NCBI GenBank assembly: GCA_002385605.1
Contig: DGDU01000033.1
Span: 21,396 to 85,395 of the forward strand
Reading direction: 5' to 3'
Length of the DNA: 64,000 nt
DNA from: Christensenella sp. UBA3944
GTDB taxonomy: Bacteria > Bacillota > Clostridia > Christensenellales > DTU072
Positions within the stretch are counted from its first letter, which is position 1; the number at the start of each line of letters is the position of its first letter. The position numbers and the translations under genes were made by a program. Shown piece by piece: positions 9,023 to 17,780 of the stretch. The notes beneath the pieces are model-generated. The model made no database searches and was not told the origin of the DNA. It saw only the letters and a list, made by a program, of their open reading frames with translations.

Positions 9023-10079
9023 TGTTCTCCTCTTTTTTTATGTCTATTTTTTTGATTCCGCTGTTAAATATGGTGTTAACGGCGCTTCTTACATACGAAA
9101 GCACCGAAATTACTTTGCCGTAGTCCATGCGCTCGGGCCCTATTACGCCCGCCTTGCCTATCTCTTTGCCGTTTATGGTGTAAGAGGCGGCTACCACGGC
9201 GCATTTGTCCATTCCTTTGGTTTCCTCTTTGCCTATCTTTATCGAGAATTCGATATCGGGCTCTTCCTTCTCGAGAAGCTCCATAATCTTCGATTTGTCG
9301 TCTATGATGGTAAGAAAGCTCTTAGCCGACTCGAGGCTTGCCTCGGGGTACTCGAGAATCTTGCTCTCGCCCTCGACGAATACTTTTGCCTCGTCCTGCT
9401 CGCAGTAGGAAAGAAGAATGGAAAGTACGCTTTCGAAAAGCTCCTTGAAGTCCGAAAGCTCCTTTTGCACCTCGACATCGGCACTCTTTAAGTCGCCCAC
9501 CTTCCTGCCGCCGAACACCTTGTTAATAAGAAGCGAGGCGTTGGATAGGAAGTTGTCGTCCAACCTGCTCTCGACGGTTATAACCTTGTCGCGGATGATG
9601 CCGCCGTCGGTTATGATAATCACCAGCGCGCTGTTTTCGTCCAGCCCCACAAGCTTGATTTCTTTAATAACGACATTGGCGATATTTTTTATTACAATAA
9701 CCGAGGTGTAATTTGTTACATCGCTTATTATCTTTGCGGCGGAGCGCACTATCTCCTCTATCTCCTTGAACTTGGCGTTAAAGGTGGCGTCTATCTTCGC
9801 GATATCCTGCCTGCGAAGGGGGCGCTTGTCGAGGAAGTTCTCGACATAATATTTGTACGCCTTGGGCGCGGGCACCCTTCCCGCCGAGGTATGCGGCTGC
9901 ACAAGATACCCCATATCCTCAAGGGTCGATAGCTCCGCGCGGATGGTCGCCGAGCTGATATCGTCAAAATATTTTGCCTTTATCTCGCCCGAGGACACGG
10001 GAGCGGCCTTTCTGATATACTCGTCTACGACCGCCCTTAATATTTTTTGTTTACGAGAAGACAACTTATTCTCTTTCAT
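9015..10079 (-). CDS. hrcA: heat-inducible transcription repressor HrcA
   Basis: A 354-residue repressor starting MKENKLSSRKQKILRAVVDEYI. The N-terminal winged-helix DNA-binding domain (about residues 1-75, including SSATIRAELSTLEDMGYL) is followed by the GAF-like and dimerisation domain. A TTG at 10088 is in frame, but the ATG at 10079 fits the family better; no strong ribosome site precedes either. HrcA binds CIRCE and represses this operon, and depends on GroEL for activity in characterised species. A CIRCE element lies 25 bases upstream, so autoregulation is expected. Confidence 0.96.
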   Translation of the reverse strand: MKENKLSSRKQKILRAVVDEYIRKAAPVSSGEIKAKYFDDISSATIRAELSTLEDMGYLVQPHTSAGRVPAPKAYKYYVENFLDKRPLRRQDIAKIDATFNAKFKEIEEIVRSAAKIISDVTNYTSVIVIKNIANVVIKEIKLVGLDENSALVIIITDGGIIRDKVITVESRLDDNFLSNASLLINKVFGGRKVGDLKSADVEVQKELSDFKELFESVLSILLSYCEQDEAKVFVEGESKILEYPEASLESAKSFLTIIDDKSKIMELLEKEEPDIEFSIKIGKEETKGMDKCAVVAASYTINGKEIGKAGVIGPERMDYGKVISVLSYVRSAVNTIFNSGIKKIDIKKEENND

Positions 10080-10103
10080 TTTTGGCAAACCCGCATTTGT
10101 TTG

Positions 10104-10130
10104 TTAGCACTCTATGGTTTTGAGTGCTAG
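10104..10130 (-). promoter_or_regulatory. CIRCE operator of the hrcA-grpE-dnaK-dnaJ operon
   Basis: The inverted repeat TTAGCACTC-N9-GAGTGCTAG occupies these positions. It matches the CIRCE consensus TTAGCACTC-N9-GAGTGCTAA at all but the last base. It lies just downstream of the -10 box, over the expected transcription start, where bound HrcA would block initiation. No other CIRCE copy was seen in the window. Confidence 0.97.
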
Positions 10131-10134
10131 CATT

Positions 10135-10162
10135 ATTATAACATTATTATGCCCCATGTCAA
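10135..10162 (-). promoter_or_regulatory. sigma-A promoter of the hrcA operon
   Basis: On the minus strand a perfect -35 TTGACA (10157-10162) and a perfect -10 TATAAT (10135-10140) are separated by 16 bases. The predicted start falls inside CIRCE. Confidence 0.92.
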
Positions 10163-10231
10163 GGGAATATTCACACATTTCGCAAAATTAATGGGTTAAT
10201 AAAAATTTTCCTTATAAGAGGAATGTAAAAA

Positions 10232-10329
10232 ATATCAAAATATGATATATTGCGATCAATTTATGTGATAAATTTCAATCAATTTATGTGATAAATTACG
10301 ATCAATTTATGTGATAAATTGCAATCAAT
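10232..10329. repeat. tandem 23-bp palindromic repeat array
   Basis: Three consecutive 23-base units begin at 10255, 10278 and 10301. Each reads ATCAATTTATGTGATAAATT plus three variable bases (TCA, ACG, GCA). A fourth, truncated unit starts at 10324 and runs into the hemW stop codon. Each unit contains the hairpin AATTTA-TGTGA-TAAATT. A related hairpin ATATCA-AAATA-TGATAT lies just outside at 10232-10248. The array is in the 3' untranslated region of hemW, about 70 bases before the hrcA -35 box. It could act as mRNA stem-loops, a protein-binding array or a genome-wide repeat family; the sequence alone does not decide. Confidence 0.85.
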
Positions 10330-11443
10330 CGGGCAAAAACCTGCGGGCGGCGTAGCTTTCGAGAAGCATTTTGTCCTTTTTCATTTTTACCCTTCCGCCC
10401 GAAACCTCGAGAATACCGCAAAGCGATTTTATCTCCATATCGTACCTCGCAAGAAAATCTATGCCGAAAAGCCCGTTTATTTCGTCTATCGAAAAGCCGT
10501 CTTCGAGGCGCAGCTTCAGCATAATATATTCGAACAAGGCGTCGCCTTTGCTTAGTATTATCGAGTTAGCTTTTCCGTTTCCCAGATGGTTCCCGCCTAA
10601 GTAGGATGTAAGGTCCGAGGGGTTTTCGTAGCGCACTCCTTCTATGAACGAATGGGCGGATGCGCCTATGCCGATATAATCTTCCCTGTTCCAATATTTA
10701 AGGTTGTGCAGGCTGTAATTCTTATCTTTGCAAAAGTTGCTTATTTCGTATCTGGCATAACCGTTTTGCCGCATTATAGAATACCCCGCGTCGTACATAT
10801 CCGCAGAGGCGTCGTCGTCCGGAAGCGCAATGCTGCCCCCGTTAACCGCCCGCCCCATAGGGGTATCGTCGGAGAGCTTAAGCATGTACTGCGAGATATG
10901 GTTTACAAAGGGCATTACTTTGTTAAGGGCGCAGCCTACATCCTCTACGTTCTGCCCCGGCAGCCCGAGCATAAGGTCGGCGCTTACATTGGGATAAATG
11001 CCCGCAGCCCTTTCGAGAGCGTCAAGCGCCTGCCCTGGAGTGTGGCTTCTGCCTATTATTTTTAAGATTTGCGGATTAAGGGTCTGGACGCCGATACTTA
11101 CACGGTTTACGCCCAAAGATTTATAATATGCAAGATTATCAGAGCTGCAGGGATTAATCTCGATTGTAAATTCTCTTATATTCACAGAGGCGCATTTGTG
11201 AATATGCCCAACTATTCCCTCCAGAATACTTATCGGGAGCACACTGGGCGTGCCGCCCCCGATATAGATAGTGTCTATTACGGTTTGAGGGTAACGGGAT
11301 AGGACAAGGGATAATTCTTTCTTTTGCTCTTTTGCGTAACGCTCGACCAAATCGGTATCTATGGCTACCGAATAGAAGTCGCAATAGGCGCACTTTATCG
11401 AGCAGAAAGGTATGTGTATATATAGCCCTCTGTTAGTTGTCAT
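10325..11443 (-). CDS. hemW: heme chaperone HemW (HemN-like radical SAM protein)
   Basis: A 372-residue radical-SAM protein with CxxxCxxC at C14, C18 and C21 followed by DFY rather than another Cys. This separates HemW-type heme chaperones from the true coproporphyrinogen oxidase HemN, which has CxxxCxxCxC. The GGGTPS motif follows near residue 63 and a HemN C-terminal domain is present. The start overlaps the lepA stop by 11 bases. The order lepA-hemW-hrcA is conserved in Firmicutes. The stop codon is embedded in the last partial copy of the adjacent repeat array. Confidence 0.93.
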   Translation of the reverse strand: MTTNRGLYIHIPFCSIKCAYCDFYSVAIDTDLVERYAKEQKKELSLVLSRYPQTVIDTIYIGGGTPSVLPISILEGIVGHIHKCASVNIREFTIEINPCSSDNLAYYKSLGVNRVSIGVQTLNPQILKIIGRSHTPGQALDALERAAGIYPNVSADLMLGLPGQNVEDVGCALNKVMPFVNHISQYMLKLSDDTPMGRAVNGGSIALPDDDASADMYDAGYSIMRQNGYARYEISNFCKDKNYSLHNLKYWNREDYIGIGASAHSFIEGVRYENPSDLTSYLGGNHLGNGKANSIILSKGDALFEYIMLKLRLEDGFSIDEINGLFGIDFLARYDMEIKSLCGILEVSGGRVKMKKDKMLLESYAARRFLPD

Positions 11444-13238
11444 CTAGTTTGAGAATGGACATAAAGGCTTCGGACGGCACTTCGACCGAGCCGATCTGGC
11501 GCATACGCTTCTTGCCTTCCTTTTGCTTCTCGAGAAGTTTCTTCTTACGGGTTATGTCGCCGCCGTAGCACTTGGCAAGAACATCTTTGCGCACAGCCTT
11601 TACCGTTTCGCGGGCGATTACCTTGCCCCCTATCGCAGCCTGAACGGGAATCTCGAATTGCTGGCGGGGGATAATGTCCTTTAGCTTTTCCGCCATTCTT
11701 CTGCCCGTAGCGTAAGCGTGGTCGCGGTGGACGATAACCGAAAGGGCGTCGCAGACATCGCCGTTAAGCAGTATATCGAGTTTTACGAGGTCGCCCTCGG
11801 CGTAGCCGCAGGGCTCGTAGTCTAAGCTGGCGTAGCCCCTCGAGCGGGATTTAAGGGCGTCGAAGAAATCGTAAATTATCTCGGCAAGGGGTATAATGTA
11901 TTCTATCTTTACCCTGGTTGACTCGAGGTAAGTGAGGTTTTCGTAAATGCCCCTCTTTTGCTGGCACAGCTCCATAACCGCCCCGACATACTCGGGCGGG
12001 GTGTAGATGAAGGCCTTTACCATAGGCTCTTCTATTTTTTCTATCAGGGCGGGCGAGGGCAGTTTGGAGGGGTTTTCGACCACCACCATTTCGCCGTTGG
12101 TTTTATATACCTTGTAGCTGACGCTGGGGGCGGTGGTTACGAGGTCGAGGTCGAACTCGCGTTCTAACCGCTCCTCTATTATTTCCATGTGGAGAAGGCC
12201 CAAAAAACCGCAGCGGAAGCCGAAGCCTAAAGCTCCCGAGCTTTCGGGCTCGACCACCAAAGCGGCATCGTTTAAGTTTAGCTTATCCAAAGCGTCCCTC
12301 AGCTCGTTATAGCGCGAACCGTCGGCGGGATAGATACCCGCAAATACCATTGGCTGAACCTTTTTGTAGCCTTGCAAGGGCTCGATTGCGCCGCCTACGG
12401 CGTGGGTTATGGTGTCGCCAACGGCGGTATCCTTTACATTCTTTATGCTGGCGGCGATGTAGCCTACCTCGCCCGCCGAAAGGCTGTCTACGGGCTTCAT
12501 ATTGGGCGCAAACACGCCTACCTCGGTTACCTCGAACTCCTTGCCCGTGGACATCATCTTTATGCGCTGCCCCGCCGAAACGCTTCCGTCCACTATGCGG
12601 ATATTGCATATCGCGCCCTTGTAGTTGTCGTAAACGCTGTCGAAGATAAGTGCTTTCAATGGGGCGTTGGGATTGCCGGAGGGCGGGGGTATCTTTTCTA
12701 TTATCTGATTTAAGACTTCCTCTATGTTAAGGCCCTCTTTGGCGCTTATAAGCGGCGCTTCGGAGGCGTCAAGCCCGATTACATCCTCTATTTCTTTGCG
12801 GGTAGCCTCGGGGTCGGCGGAAGGAAGGTCTATCTTGTTTATAACGGGTAAAATTTCGAGATTGTTGTCTAAGGCAAGGTAAACATTGGTCAGGGTCTGC
12901 GCCTCGATGCCCTGCGTAGCGTCCACGACAAGGAGGGCGCCCTCGCAGGCGGCAAGCGAGCGGCTAACTTCGTAGGTAAAGTCGACATGCCCCGGGGTGT
13001 CGATTAGGTTAAAGGTGTACTCTTTGCCCTCGTATTTGTAAAACATCCTTACGGGCGTCAGCTTTATGGTTATGCCGCGCTCGCGTTCGATGTCCATATC
13101 GTCAAGTATCTGAGATTTCATCTCGCGCTCGGATACCGCGCCCGTCTTCTCTATGATGCGGTCGGCAAGCGTACTTTTGCCGTGGTCTATGTGCGCGACG
13201 ATGCAGAAATTTCGTATAAATTTTTGTCTGTCTTCCAT
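11433..13238 (-). CDS. lepA: translation elongation factor 4 (LepA)
   Basis: A 601-residue translational GTPase. It has [14 protein letters not shown] (G1), RGITIKL (G2), DTPGHVDF (G3) and NKIDLP (G4), then domains II, III and V like EF-G and the LepA-specific C-terminal domain in place of EF-G domain IV. It acts on stalled or mispositioned ribosomes and in 30S assembly. It is the first gene of the lepA-hemW pair, with a probable promoter in the divergent gap to the phosphodiesterase gene. Confidence 0.98.
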   Translation of the reverse strand: MEDRQKFIRNFCIVAHIDHGKSTLADRIIEKTGAVSEREMKSQILDDMDIERERGITIKLTPVRMFYKYEGKEYTFNLIDTPGHVDFTYEVSRSLAACEGALLVVDATQGIEAQTLTNVYLALDNNLEILPVINKIDLPSADPEATRKEIEDVIGLDASEAPLISAKEGLNIEEVLNQIIEKIPPPSGNPNAPLKALIFDSVYDNYKGAICNIRIVDGSVSAGQRIKMMSTGKEFEVTEVGVFAPNMKPVDSLSAGEVGYIAASIKNVKDTAVGDTITHAVGGAIEPLQGYKKVQPMVFAGIYPADGSRYNELRDALDKLNLNDAALVVEPESSGALGFGFRCGFLGLLHMEIIEERLEREFDLDLVTTAPSVSYKVYKTNGEMVVVENPSKLPSPALIEKIEEPMVKAFIYTPPEYVGAVMELCQQKRGIYENLTYLESTRVKIEYIIPLAEIIYDFFDALKSRSRGYASLDYEPCGYAEGDLVKLDILLNGDVCDALSVIVHRDHAYATGRRMAEKLKDIIPRQQFEIPVQAAIGGKVIARETVKAVRKDVLAKCYGGDITRKKKLLEKQKEGKKRMRQIGSVEVPSEAFMSILKLDDN

Positions 13239-13342
13239 CTAGTTCCCGTATGATTATGTGCTTTTGGGGCGATAATAAGCCGATTTTTACGCTAAAGGCT
13301 TACTCTTTATTACCCCGCGAAAAAATATTTTACTTATAATTG

Positions 13343-13371
13343 ATTATATAAGAAAATCGGAGGTTTAGCAA
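13343..13371 (-). promoter_or_regulatory. probable lepA promoter
   Basis: On the minus strand TTGCTA (13366-13371) and a perfect TATAAT (13343-13348) are spaced by 17 bases, about 105 bases before the lepA start. The -35 box matches four of six consensus bases. Confidence 0.6.
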
Positions 13372-13388
13372 TTAAATTTCGTATTCTG

Positions 13389-13417
13389 TTGATTTTTGTA
13401 ATTCTTTGTAATATAAT
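13389..13417 (+). promoter_or_regulatory. promoter of the glycerophosphodiesterase gene
   Basis: TTGATT (13389-13394) and TATAAT (13412-13417) are separated by 17 bases on the plus strand. The predicted start is near 13424, leaving a short leader with a GGGAGGC ribosome site before the ATG at 13450. Confidence 0.8.
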
Positions 13418-13449
13418 TCAATAGTAATTTTTTGGGAGGCTTGTTTGCA

Positions 13450-14187
13450 ATGCGTCTTTTTCAGGTACCTATCGCTCACAGAGGGCTTCACGACGAAACT
13501 TCACCCGAAAACTCCCTTTCGGCATACAAAAAAGCTGTCGAGCACGGCTACAATATCGAAACCGATGTCCATCTGCTGAAGGACGGAAAGGTTGTGTGCT
13601 TCCACGATTTTTCTGTGGGTAGGATGATAAAGGGCAAGTCGGACAAAATAGAAGACCTTACATACGAAGACCTTTGCAAGGACGAATACCTGCTGCCTAA
13701 CGGCGAGAGGATCCCCCTCTTCGAGGAGCTTATCGGGCTTGTAGACGGCAAAGTGGATATCCTTTGCGAGCTTAAGTCCATCAATTTTTATAAGTTCGAT
13801 CTGGAAAGCAAGGTATACGAGCTTATAAAAGGTAAGCCCTGGATAAAGGTTCAGGCCTTCAACCCCTTTACCATCGTATGGTTTGCCAAAAACGCTCCCG
13901 AGGTATGCAGAGGGCAGCTTGCCACCAACCCGGCGAATTCCATACTAAGGTTTTTGCAGTCTGTCGCCGGGCCTTTCAGAATGCTTAAGCGCTCCCGCCC
14001 CGACTTTCTTGCCTACGACATACTAAAACTGCCCGACCAAAAGATAAACGAAATCGTTAAAAAATACAATATGAAGCTTCTCACTTGGACGGTAGACACC
14101 GACGAAAAAGTCGCAACCGCCCACGGCTCAAACGCCGATAATATCATCTTCGAGAAGATAAGGCCCGTCAGCTTCAAAGAAAACTAA
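13450..14187 (+). CDS. glycerophosphodiester phosphodiesterase
   Basis: A 245-residue TIM-barrel GDPD that hydrolyses glycerophosphodiesters to glycerol-3-phosphate and an alcohol. Catalytic residues of the family are visible: H10-R11 in PIAHRG, E20-N21 in SPENS, E37 and D39 in NIETDVHL, and H52 in CFHDF. No signal peptide is present, so it is probably cytoplasmic. An in-frame TTG at 13432 lies over the ribosome site and is rejected as the start. A hairpin with a T-run follows the gene at 14213-14256. Confidence 0.93.
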   Translation: MRLFQVPIAHRGLHDETSPENSLSAYKKAVEHGYNIETDVHLLKDGKVVCFHDFSVGRMIKGKSDKIEDLTYEDLCKDEYLLPNGERIPLFEELIGLVDGKVDILCELKSINFYKFDLESKVYELIKGKPWIKVQAFNPFTIVWFAKNAPEVCRGQLATNPANSILRFLQSVAGPFRMLKRSRPDFLAYDILKLPDQKINEIVKKYNMKLLTWTVDTDEKVATAHGSNADNIIFEKIRPVSFKEN

Positions 14188-14212
14188 CCCCTGTCTCCAA
14201 AAATTTACACGG

Positions 14213-14256
14213 CTACAATCCTCCCGCTGCGCAAACTATAAGCAGGAGGATTTTTT
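14213..14256 (+). terminator. hairpin after the phosphodiesterase gene that also contains the next ribosome site
   Basis: AATCCTCC pairs with GGAGGATT and an inner TGC pairs with GCA across a short bulge. Six T residues follow at 14251-14256, giving an intrinsic-terminator shape. The 3' arm contains the AGGAGG at 14244-14249 that serves the small gene starting at 14257. The same structure could therefore end the upstream transcript or hide the ribosome site of the downstream gene. Confidence 0.6.
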
Positions 14257-14370
14257 ATGCGTATAGGATTTTTGGCAGGTATAGCTATGGGAGCGGTCGG
14301 CTCTATGCTGGTTTTGTCCTCTCCCGTCGCAAAGAAAGCAGTAAAGAAGATGTGGACTAAGGCAACATAA
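14257..14370 (+). CDS. 37-residue membrane-type small protein
   Basis: A short gene with a strong AGGAGG ribosome site seven bases before its ATG and its own intrinsic terminator directly after the stop. The peptide starts MRIGFLAGIAMGAVGSMLVL, a glycine-rich hydrophobic segment of about 20 residues. It ends with a basic tail, AKKAVKKMWTKAT, so an N-terminal membrane anchor with a cytoplasmic basic end is likely. It resembles the short Gly-rich anchored peptides seen beside YtxH-type proteins, but I cannot name a family. Flanking signals argue that it is real. Its ribosome site lies in the arm of a stable hairpin. Confidence 0.6.
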   Translation: MRIGFLAGIAMGAVGSMLVLSSPVAKKAVKKMWTKAT

Positions 14371-14373
14371 TGC

Positions 14374-14399
14374 AAAAGGGGCGAAAAGCCCCTTTTTTT
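14374..14399 (+). terminator. intrinsic terminator of the small membrane protein gene
   Basis: The stem AAAAGGGGC / GCCCCTTTT with loop GAAAA is followed by more T residues, starting four bases after the stop codon at 14368-14370. Confidence 0.9.
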
Positions 14400-14421
14400 A
14401 TATATAACCGTTCGGATGGTT

Positions 14422-14440
14422 GCTGTGGTAATACCACAGC
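14422..14440. repeat. first copy of a 17-bp perfect palindrome
   Basis: CTGTGGTAATACCACAG (14423-14439) is a perfect inverted repeat around a central A, extended by one G-C pair on each side. An identical core is at 14474-14490. It lies between convergent genes and is not followed by a T-run on either strand. Confidence 0.85.
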
Positions 14441-14458
14441 TATTTTGTAAATTGAGCG

Positions 14459-14495
14459 CAAAAAGACACGCTTCTGTGGTAATACCACAGAGCGT
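14459..14495 (-). terminator. probable terminator of the iscS-iscU end, built on the second palindrome copy
   Basis: The second CTGTGGTAATACCACAG copy (14474-14490) is extended on the minus strand by ACGC/GCGT arms with a one-base bulge. A T-rich tract follows at 14467-14460 on the minus strand. The placement, 13 bases after the iscU stop, suits a transcription terminator for the long minus-strand unit. Confidence 0.65.
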
Positions 14496-14507
14496 TTATT
14501 AATGCCC

Positions 14508-14876
14508 TTACTTTTGCTTGCTTCTGTAATTCTCTATCGCCGCCGCGATGGCTTCCTCGGCGAGAACCGAGCAGTGAATCTTCTGCGGGGGCAGTCCTTC
14601 AAGCTGCTCGACTACATCGGCGTTGCGGATTTTGAGGGCTTCCTCGATGGTCTTGCCCTTTATCATTTCGGTAGCGACGGAGGACGAGGCGATAGCGGCG
14701 GCGCAGCCGAAGGTTTTGAACTTGGCGTCCACTATCACATCGTTTTCTATCTTGAGGTAAACCTTCATTATGTCACCGCAACTGGCGTTGCCCACGGTGC
14801 CTACGCCGTCGGCGTTTTCGATTTCACCCACATTCCGGGGGTTTGCGAATATTTCCAATACTTTTTCGTTATACAT
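14508..14876 (-). CDS. iscU: Fe-S cluster scaffold protein IscU/NifU-like
   Basis: A 122-residue scaffold on which [2Fe-2S] clusters are assembled from sulfur supplied by the adjacent cysteine desulfurase. The three conserved ligands are C33 (ASCGD), C58 (FGCAAA) and C102 (IHCSVLA). It lacks the C-terminal NifU thioredoxin-like domain, so it is the short IscU/NifU-N form. It overlaps the iscS end by eight bases. The iscS-iscU pair is typical of Clostridia. Confidence 0.94.
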   Translation of the reverse strand: MYNEKVLEIFANPRNVGEIENADGVGTVGNASCGDIMKVYLKIENDVIVDAKFKTFGCAAAIASSSVATEMIKGKTIEEALKIRNADVVEQLEGLPPQKIHCSVLAEEAIAAAIENYRSKQK

Positions 14877-16053
14877 AGCTTCCCGTTCTTTTTTCGATAT
14901 TGAACAGAGGGGACATTCCCCTAAGCCTGTCCACTATCTCTTTTAGCGTATTTATTGTGTATTCTATTTCCTCTTTGGTTGTGTCCCTGCCTAAGCTGAA
15001 GCGGATGGAGCTGTGGGCGAGTTCTTCCTTTACGCCCAAAGCGAGCAGCACATGCGAGGGCTCGAGGGAGCCCGACGAGCAGGCCGAGCCGCTGCTTACC
15101 GCTATGCCTTTTAGGTCGAGGCTCATGAGGATTGCCTCTCCCTCTATAAAGCCGAAGCTTAAGTTTATGTTGTTGGCGAGCCTTCTCTCGGTGCCGCCGT
15201 TAAGGTAGCAGTAAGGTATCTCGTTGAGCGCGCGCCCGATGAAGTAGTCGCGAAGCTCCGTCATATGCTTTACATTGCGCTCTCTGTCGCGGACGCTTAT
15301 CTCTAGAGCCTTTGCCATGCCCACAATAAGCGGGGTGTTGGTCGTGCCCGCCCTTTGCCTTCTCTCCTGATGCCCGCCGTTAATGAGCCTGTCGAGGCGG
15401 ACGCCGCTTCTCATATACAGAAGCCCTATGCCCTTCGGCCCGTGGAATTTGTGCGCGGAGAGCGAAAGAAGGTCTACATTGAGGGCGTTTACATTCAGGT
15501 CCAGAGTGTCGGCCGCCTGCACGGCGTCTGTATGGAACAATACGCCCTCGCCACGCACGATCTCCCCTATCTCGGAAATCGGCTGGATGGCGCCCATCTC
15601 GTTGTTGGCGGTCATTATGGACACGATTACGGTATCGTCGTTCAGCGCCTTTTTGACATCGGCGGGGTCCACAAGCCCTTCTTTGTTGACTTTAAGATAT
15701 GTTACCTCTGCCTCGCCGCTTTTTTCCAGAGCCTCGCAGGTTTCCAGAAGCGCGGGATGCTCGATAGCCGAGGTTATAACCTGCCTGCGCTTGTTTTTGG
15801 ACGCCCTCACGGCACCTTTTATCGCCCAGTTGTCGCTCTCGGTGCCGCCCGAGGTAAAGTAAATCTCGTTCGGCTTTGCCCCGAGAAGGGCGGCTATTTT
15901 CTGGCGGGATTCGTCCACCGCCTTTAGCGCCTGCCTGCCGAAGGAGTGCAGGGACGAGGGATTGCCGTATATGTCGCTAAAATACGGCAGCATCGCCTCG
16001 AGAACTTCTTTTTCTACCGCGGTTGTCGCGGAGTTATCAAGATATACTTTCAT
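14869..16053 (-). CDS. iscS: cysteine desulfurase (IscS/NifS type)
   Basis: A 394-residue PLP enzyme that takes sulfur from cysteine as an enzyme persulfide. The PLP lysine is K202 in SAHKFHGPKG and the persulfide cysteine is C325 in SSGSACSSGSLEPSH, on the long loop of group I desulfurases. It supplies IscU next door and possibly tRNA thiolation. It follows glyA by one base. Confidence 0.96.
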   Translation of the reverse strand: MKVYLDNSATTAVEKEVLEAMLPYFSDIYGNPSSLHSFGRQALKAVDESRQKIAALLGAKPNEIYFTSGGTESDNWAIKGAVRASKNKRRQVITSAIEHPALLETCEALEKSGEAEVTYLKVNKEGLVDPADVKKALNDDTVIVSIMTANNEMGAIQPISEIGEIVRGEGVLFHTDAVQAADTLDLNVNALNVDLLSLSAHKFHGPKGIGLLYMRSGVRLDRLINGGHQERRQRAGTTNTPLIVGMAKALEISVRDRERNVKHMTELRDYFIGRALNEIPYCYLNGGTERRLANNINLSFGFIEGEAILMSLDLKGIAVSSGSACSSGSLEPSHVLLALGVKEELAHSSIRFSLGRDTTKEEIEYTINTLKEIVDRLRGMSPLFNIEKRTGSYV

Positions 16054-16054
16054 A

Positions 16055-17305
16055 TTACAATATAAATTCCTCTTTGTACAGCGGATATTTCTCTACCAGC
16101 CTCCGGACTTCCGCCCTTACGGCGTCGTACGCATCGTGCTTTTCTCTTATTATTCTCGAAATACTCCTGCCTATAACCGCCATATCCTCTTCTTTCATGC
16201 CCCTTGTTGTTACGCTGGGGGTGCCGAGGCGCAAACCGTTGGGGTTTACGGGCGAGGCGGTGTCGTTGGGTATGGAATTCTTGTTGGTTGTGATGTTTAC
16301 TTCGTCCAGCATTACCTCAAGCTCTTTGCCCGTGCAGCCGGTGCCTCTGAGGTCTACCAGCATGAGATGGTTGTCGGTGCCGCCCGAAAAGAGCTTAAGC
16401 CCTTCGCCCATAAGCGCTTTTGCCAGGGCTTTTGCGTTATTTATAACCCGATTTTGGTAGGCTTTGAATTCTTCGCTTTCGGCTTCCTTCAGGGCAAGCG
16501 CTTTTGCAGCTATGATGTGCATGAGCGGGCCGCCCTGCATACCGGGGAACACCGCTTTATCGAGTATTTTGCCGTACTCTTCTTTGGCAAGTATTATGCC
16601 GCCCCTGGGGCCCCTTAGGGTCTTATGTGTTGTTGTGGTTACTACATCGCAGTACGGGAAGGGCGAGGGGTGAAGCCCGGTAGCCACAAGCCCCGCTATG
16701 TGGGCGATATCCGCCATAAGGATTGCCCCGCACTTGTCGGCTATTTCCCTGAACCTCTTGAAATCTATGGTGCGGGGATATGCCGAGGCGCCCACAACTA
16801 TCATTTTGGGCTTGCACTCCAATGCCTTGCACTCGGCGGCGTCGTAATCTATGTAACCGCTTTCGTCTACCCCGTAAGGCACGAAGTTATAATATTTGCC
16901 GCTTACGCTGACCTTGCTGCCGTGGGTGAGGTGCCCGCCGTGCCCGAGGTCCATGCCCATAACGGTGTCGCCGTAATTAAGAAGGGCAAAGTACACGGTT
17001 ATGTTGGCGCTGCTTCCCGAATGTGGCTGCACATTGGCGTAATCGGCGCCGAAGATGCGTTTGGCGCGCTCTATGGCGAGGTTTTCCGCCATATCGACAT
17101 ACTGGCAACCGCCGTAGTACCTGCGCCCGGGATATCCCTCGGCATATTTATTTGTGAGGTGCGAGCCCGCGATCTCCATTACCATAGGCGACACGAAGTT
17201 CTCGCTCGCAATAAGCTCTATATTGTCCTGCTGCCTCTTGAGCTCGAGGGCCATTGCCTCGTAAAGTTCGGGGTCCGCCGAACGAAGTTGTCTTAGGTCT
17301 ACCAA
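16055..17305 (-). CDS. glyA: serine hydroxymethyltransferase
   Basis: A 416-residue PLP enzyme that interconverts serine and glycine with tetrahydrofolate, feeding one-carbon metabolism. The signature [16 protein letters not shown] carries the PLP lysine K228, and the ASENF motif is near residue 33. Length is standard. It sits 40 bases after the rseC-like gene. The gap contains the palindrome GGTATAATATACC, which includes a -10-like TATAAT, but no good -35 was found. Confidence 0.97.
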   Translation of the reverse strand: MVDLRQLRSADPELYEAMALELKRQQDNIELIASENFVSPMVMEIAGSHLTNKYAEGYPGRRYYGGCQYVDMAENLAIERAKRIFGADYANVQPHSGSSANITVYFALLNYGDTVMGMDLGHGGHLTHGSKVSVSGKYYNFVPYGVDESGYIDYDAAECKALECKPKMIVVGASAYPRTIDFKRFREIADKCGAILMADIAHIAGLVATGLHPSPFPYCDVVTTTTHKTLRGPRGGIILAKEEYGKILDKAVFPGMQGGPLMHIIAAKALALKEAESEEFKAYQNRVINNAKALAKALMGEGLKLFSGGTDNHLMLVDLRGTGCTGKELEVMLDEVNITTNKNSIPNDTASPVNPNGLRLGTPSVTTRGMKEEDMAVIGRSISRIIREKHDAYDAVRAEVRRLVEKYPLYKEEFIL

Positions 17306-17345
17306 TTTGCTTCTCCTTATCGGGTCTTACAGGTATATTATACCC

Positions 17346-17780
17346 CTAGTTTTCGATTTCCGTATCGATTTGTTCAGCTTTTATTATCGCGAACATCCTC
17401 GGAGTGAAATTTTTTTTGCCTTTTAGCTTTCTGTCTATTATCATTGTTATGACAAAACCAAGAAGCAAAGCCCCTCCCGCCGCCCCTAACGACGCCGCGG
17501 GGCTATCGAGCCACGCCGTTGCGCCAAGAGCTATACCCACAAGAATTAAAGGTATTATGTAGGTTATAAGCGAAGCGATTAGCGGCGCCCTGTCGCCGAT
17601 CTCCACCGACACCGTATCGCCCTCTTTGGCGGCCAAGGTGTTTCTTAGCTTAAGCTCGACAAACATTTCGTCTTTGGGCTTAAGGCACATATGGCAGTTT
17701 TCGCAGGCCGTCTTGCGGGGGAAGCGCACCGTACACCAACCGCTTTTGGTTATCTTTTTTACTTCTCCGATTTCTATCAT
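17346..17780 (-). CDS. RseC/MucC-family membrane protein
   Basis: A 144-residue protein with an N-terminal cysteine cluster (C16, C26, C29, C32; ACENCHMC) and two hydrophobic segments at about 69-95 and 98-121. This matches the RseC/MucC family, linked elsewhere to SoxR-reducing and sigma-E functions and in Clostridia often to redox complexes. The cysteines may hold an Fe-S cluster (inference). It overlaps the aspS stop by four bases. Its position near iscS-iscU fits a redox link, but its actual partner here is unknown. Confidence 0.8.
   Translation of the reverse strand: MIEIGEVKKITKSGWCTVRFPRKTACENCHMCLKPKDEMFVELKLRNTLAAKEGDTVSVEIGDRAPLIASLITYIIPLILVGIALGATAWLDSPAASLGAAGGALLLGFVITMIIDRKLKGKKNFTPRMFAIIKAEQIDTEIEN

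Noticed and set aside
10255..10329. Possible CRISPR array
   Set aside because: The repeated units are separated by only three bases, there are no unique spacers of about 30 bases and no cas genes nearby.
14422..14440. Palindrome as an operator for a neighbouring gene
   Set aside because: It lies between convergent gene ends, not near any start, so operator function is unlikely on position alone.
17331..17343. GGTATAATATACC as the -10 of a glyA promoter
   Set aside because: TATAAT is present but no acceptable -35 lies 16-18 bases upstream, and the adjacent sequence is the end of the rseC-like gene.
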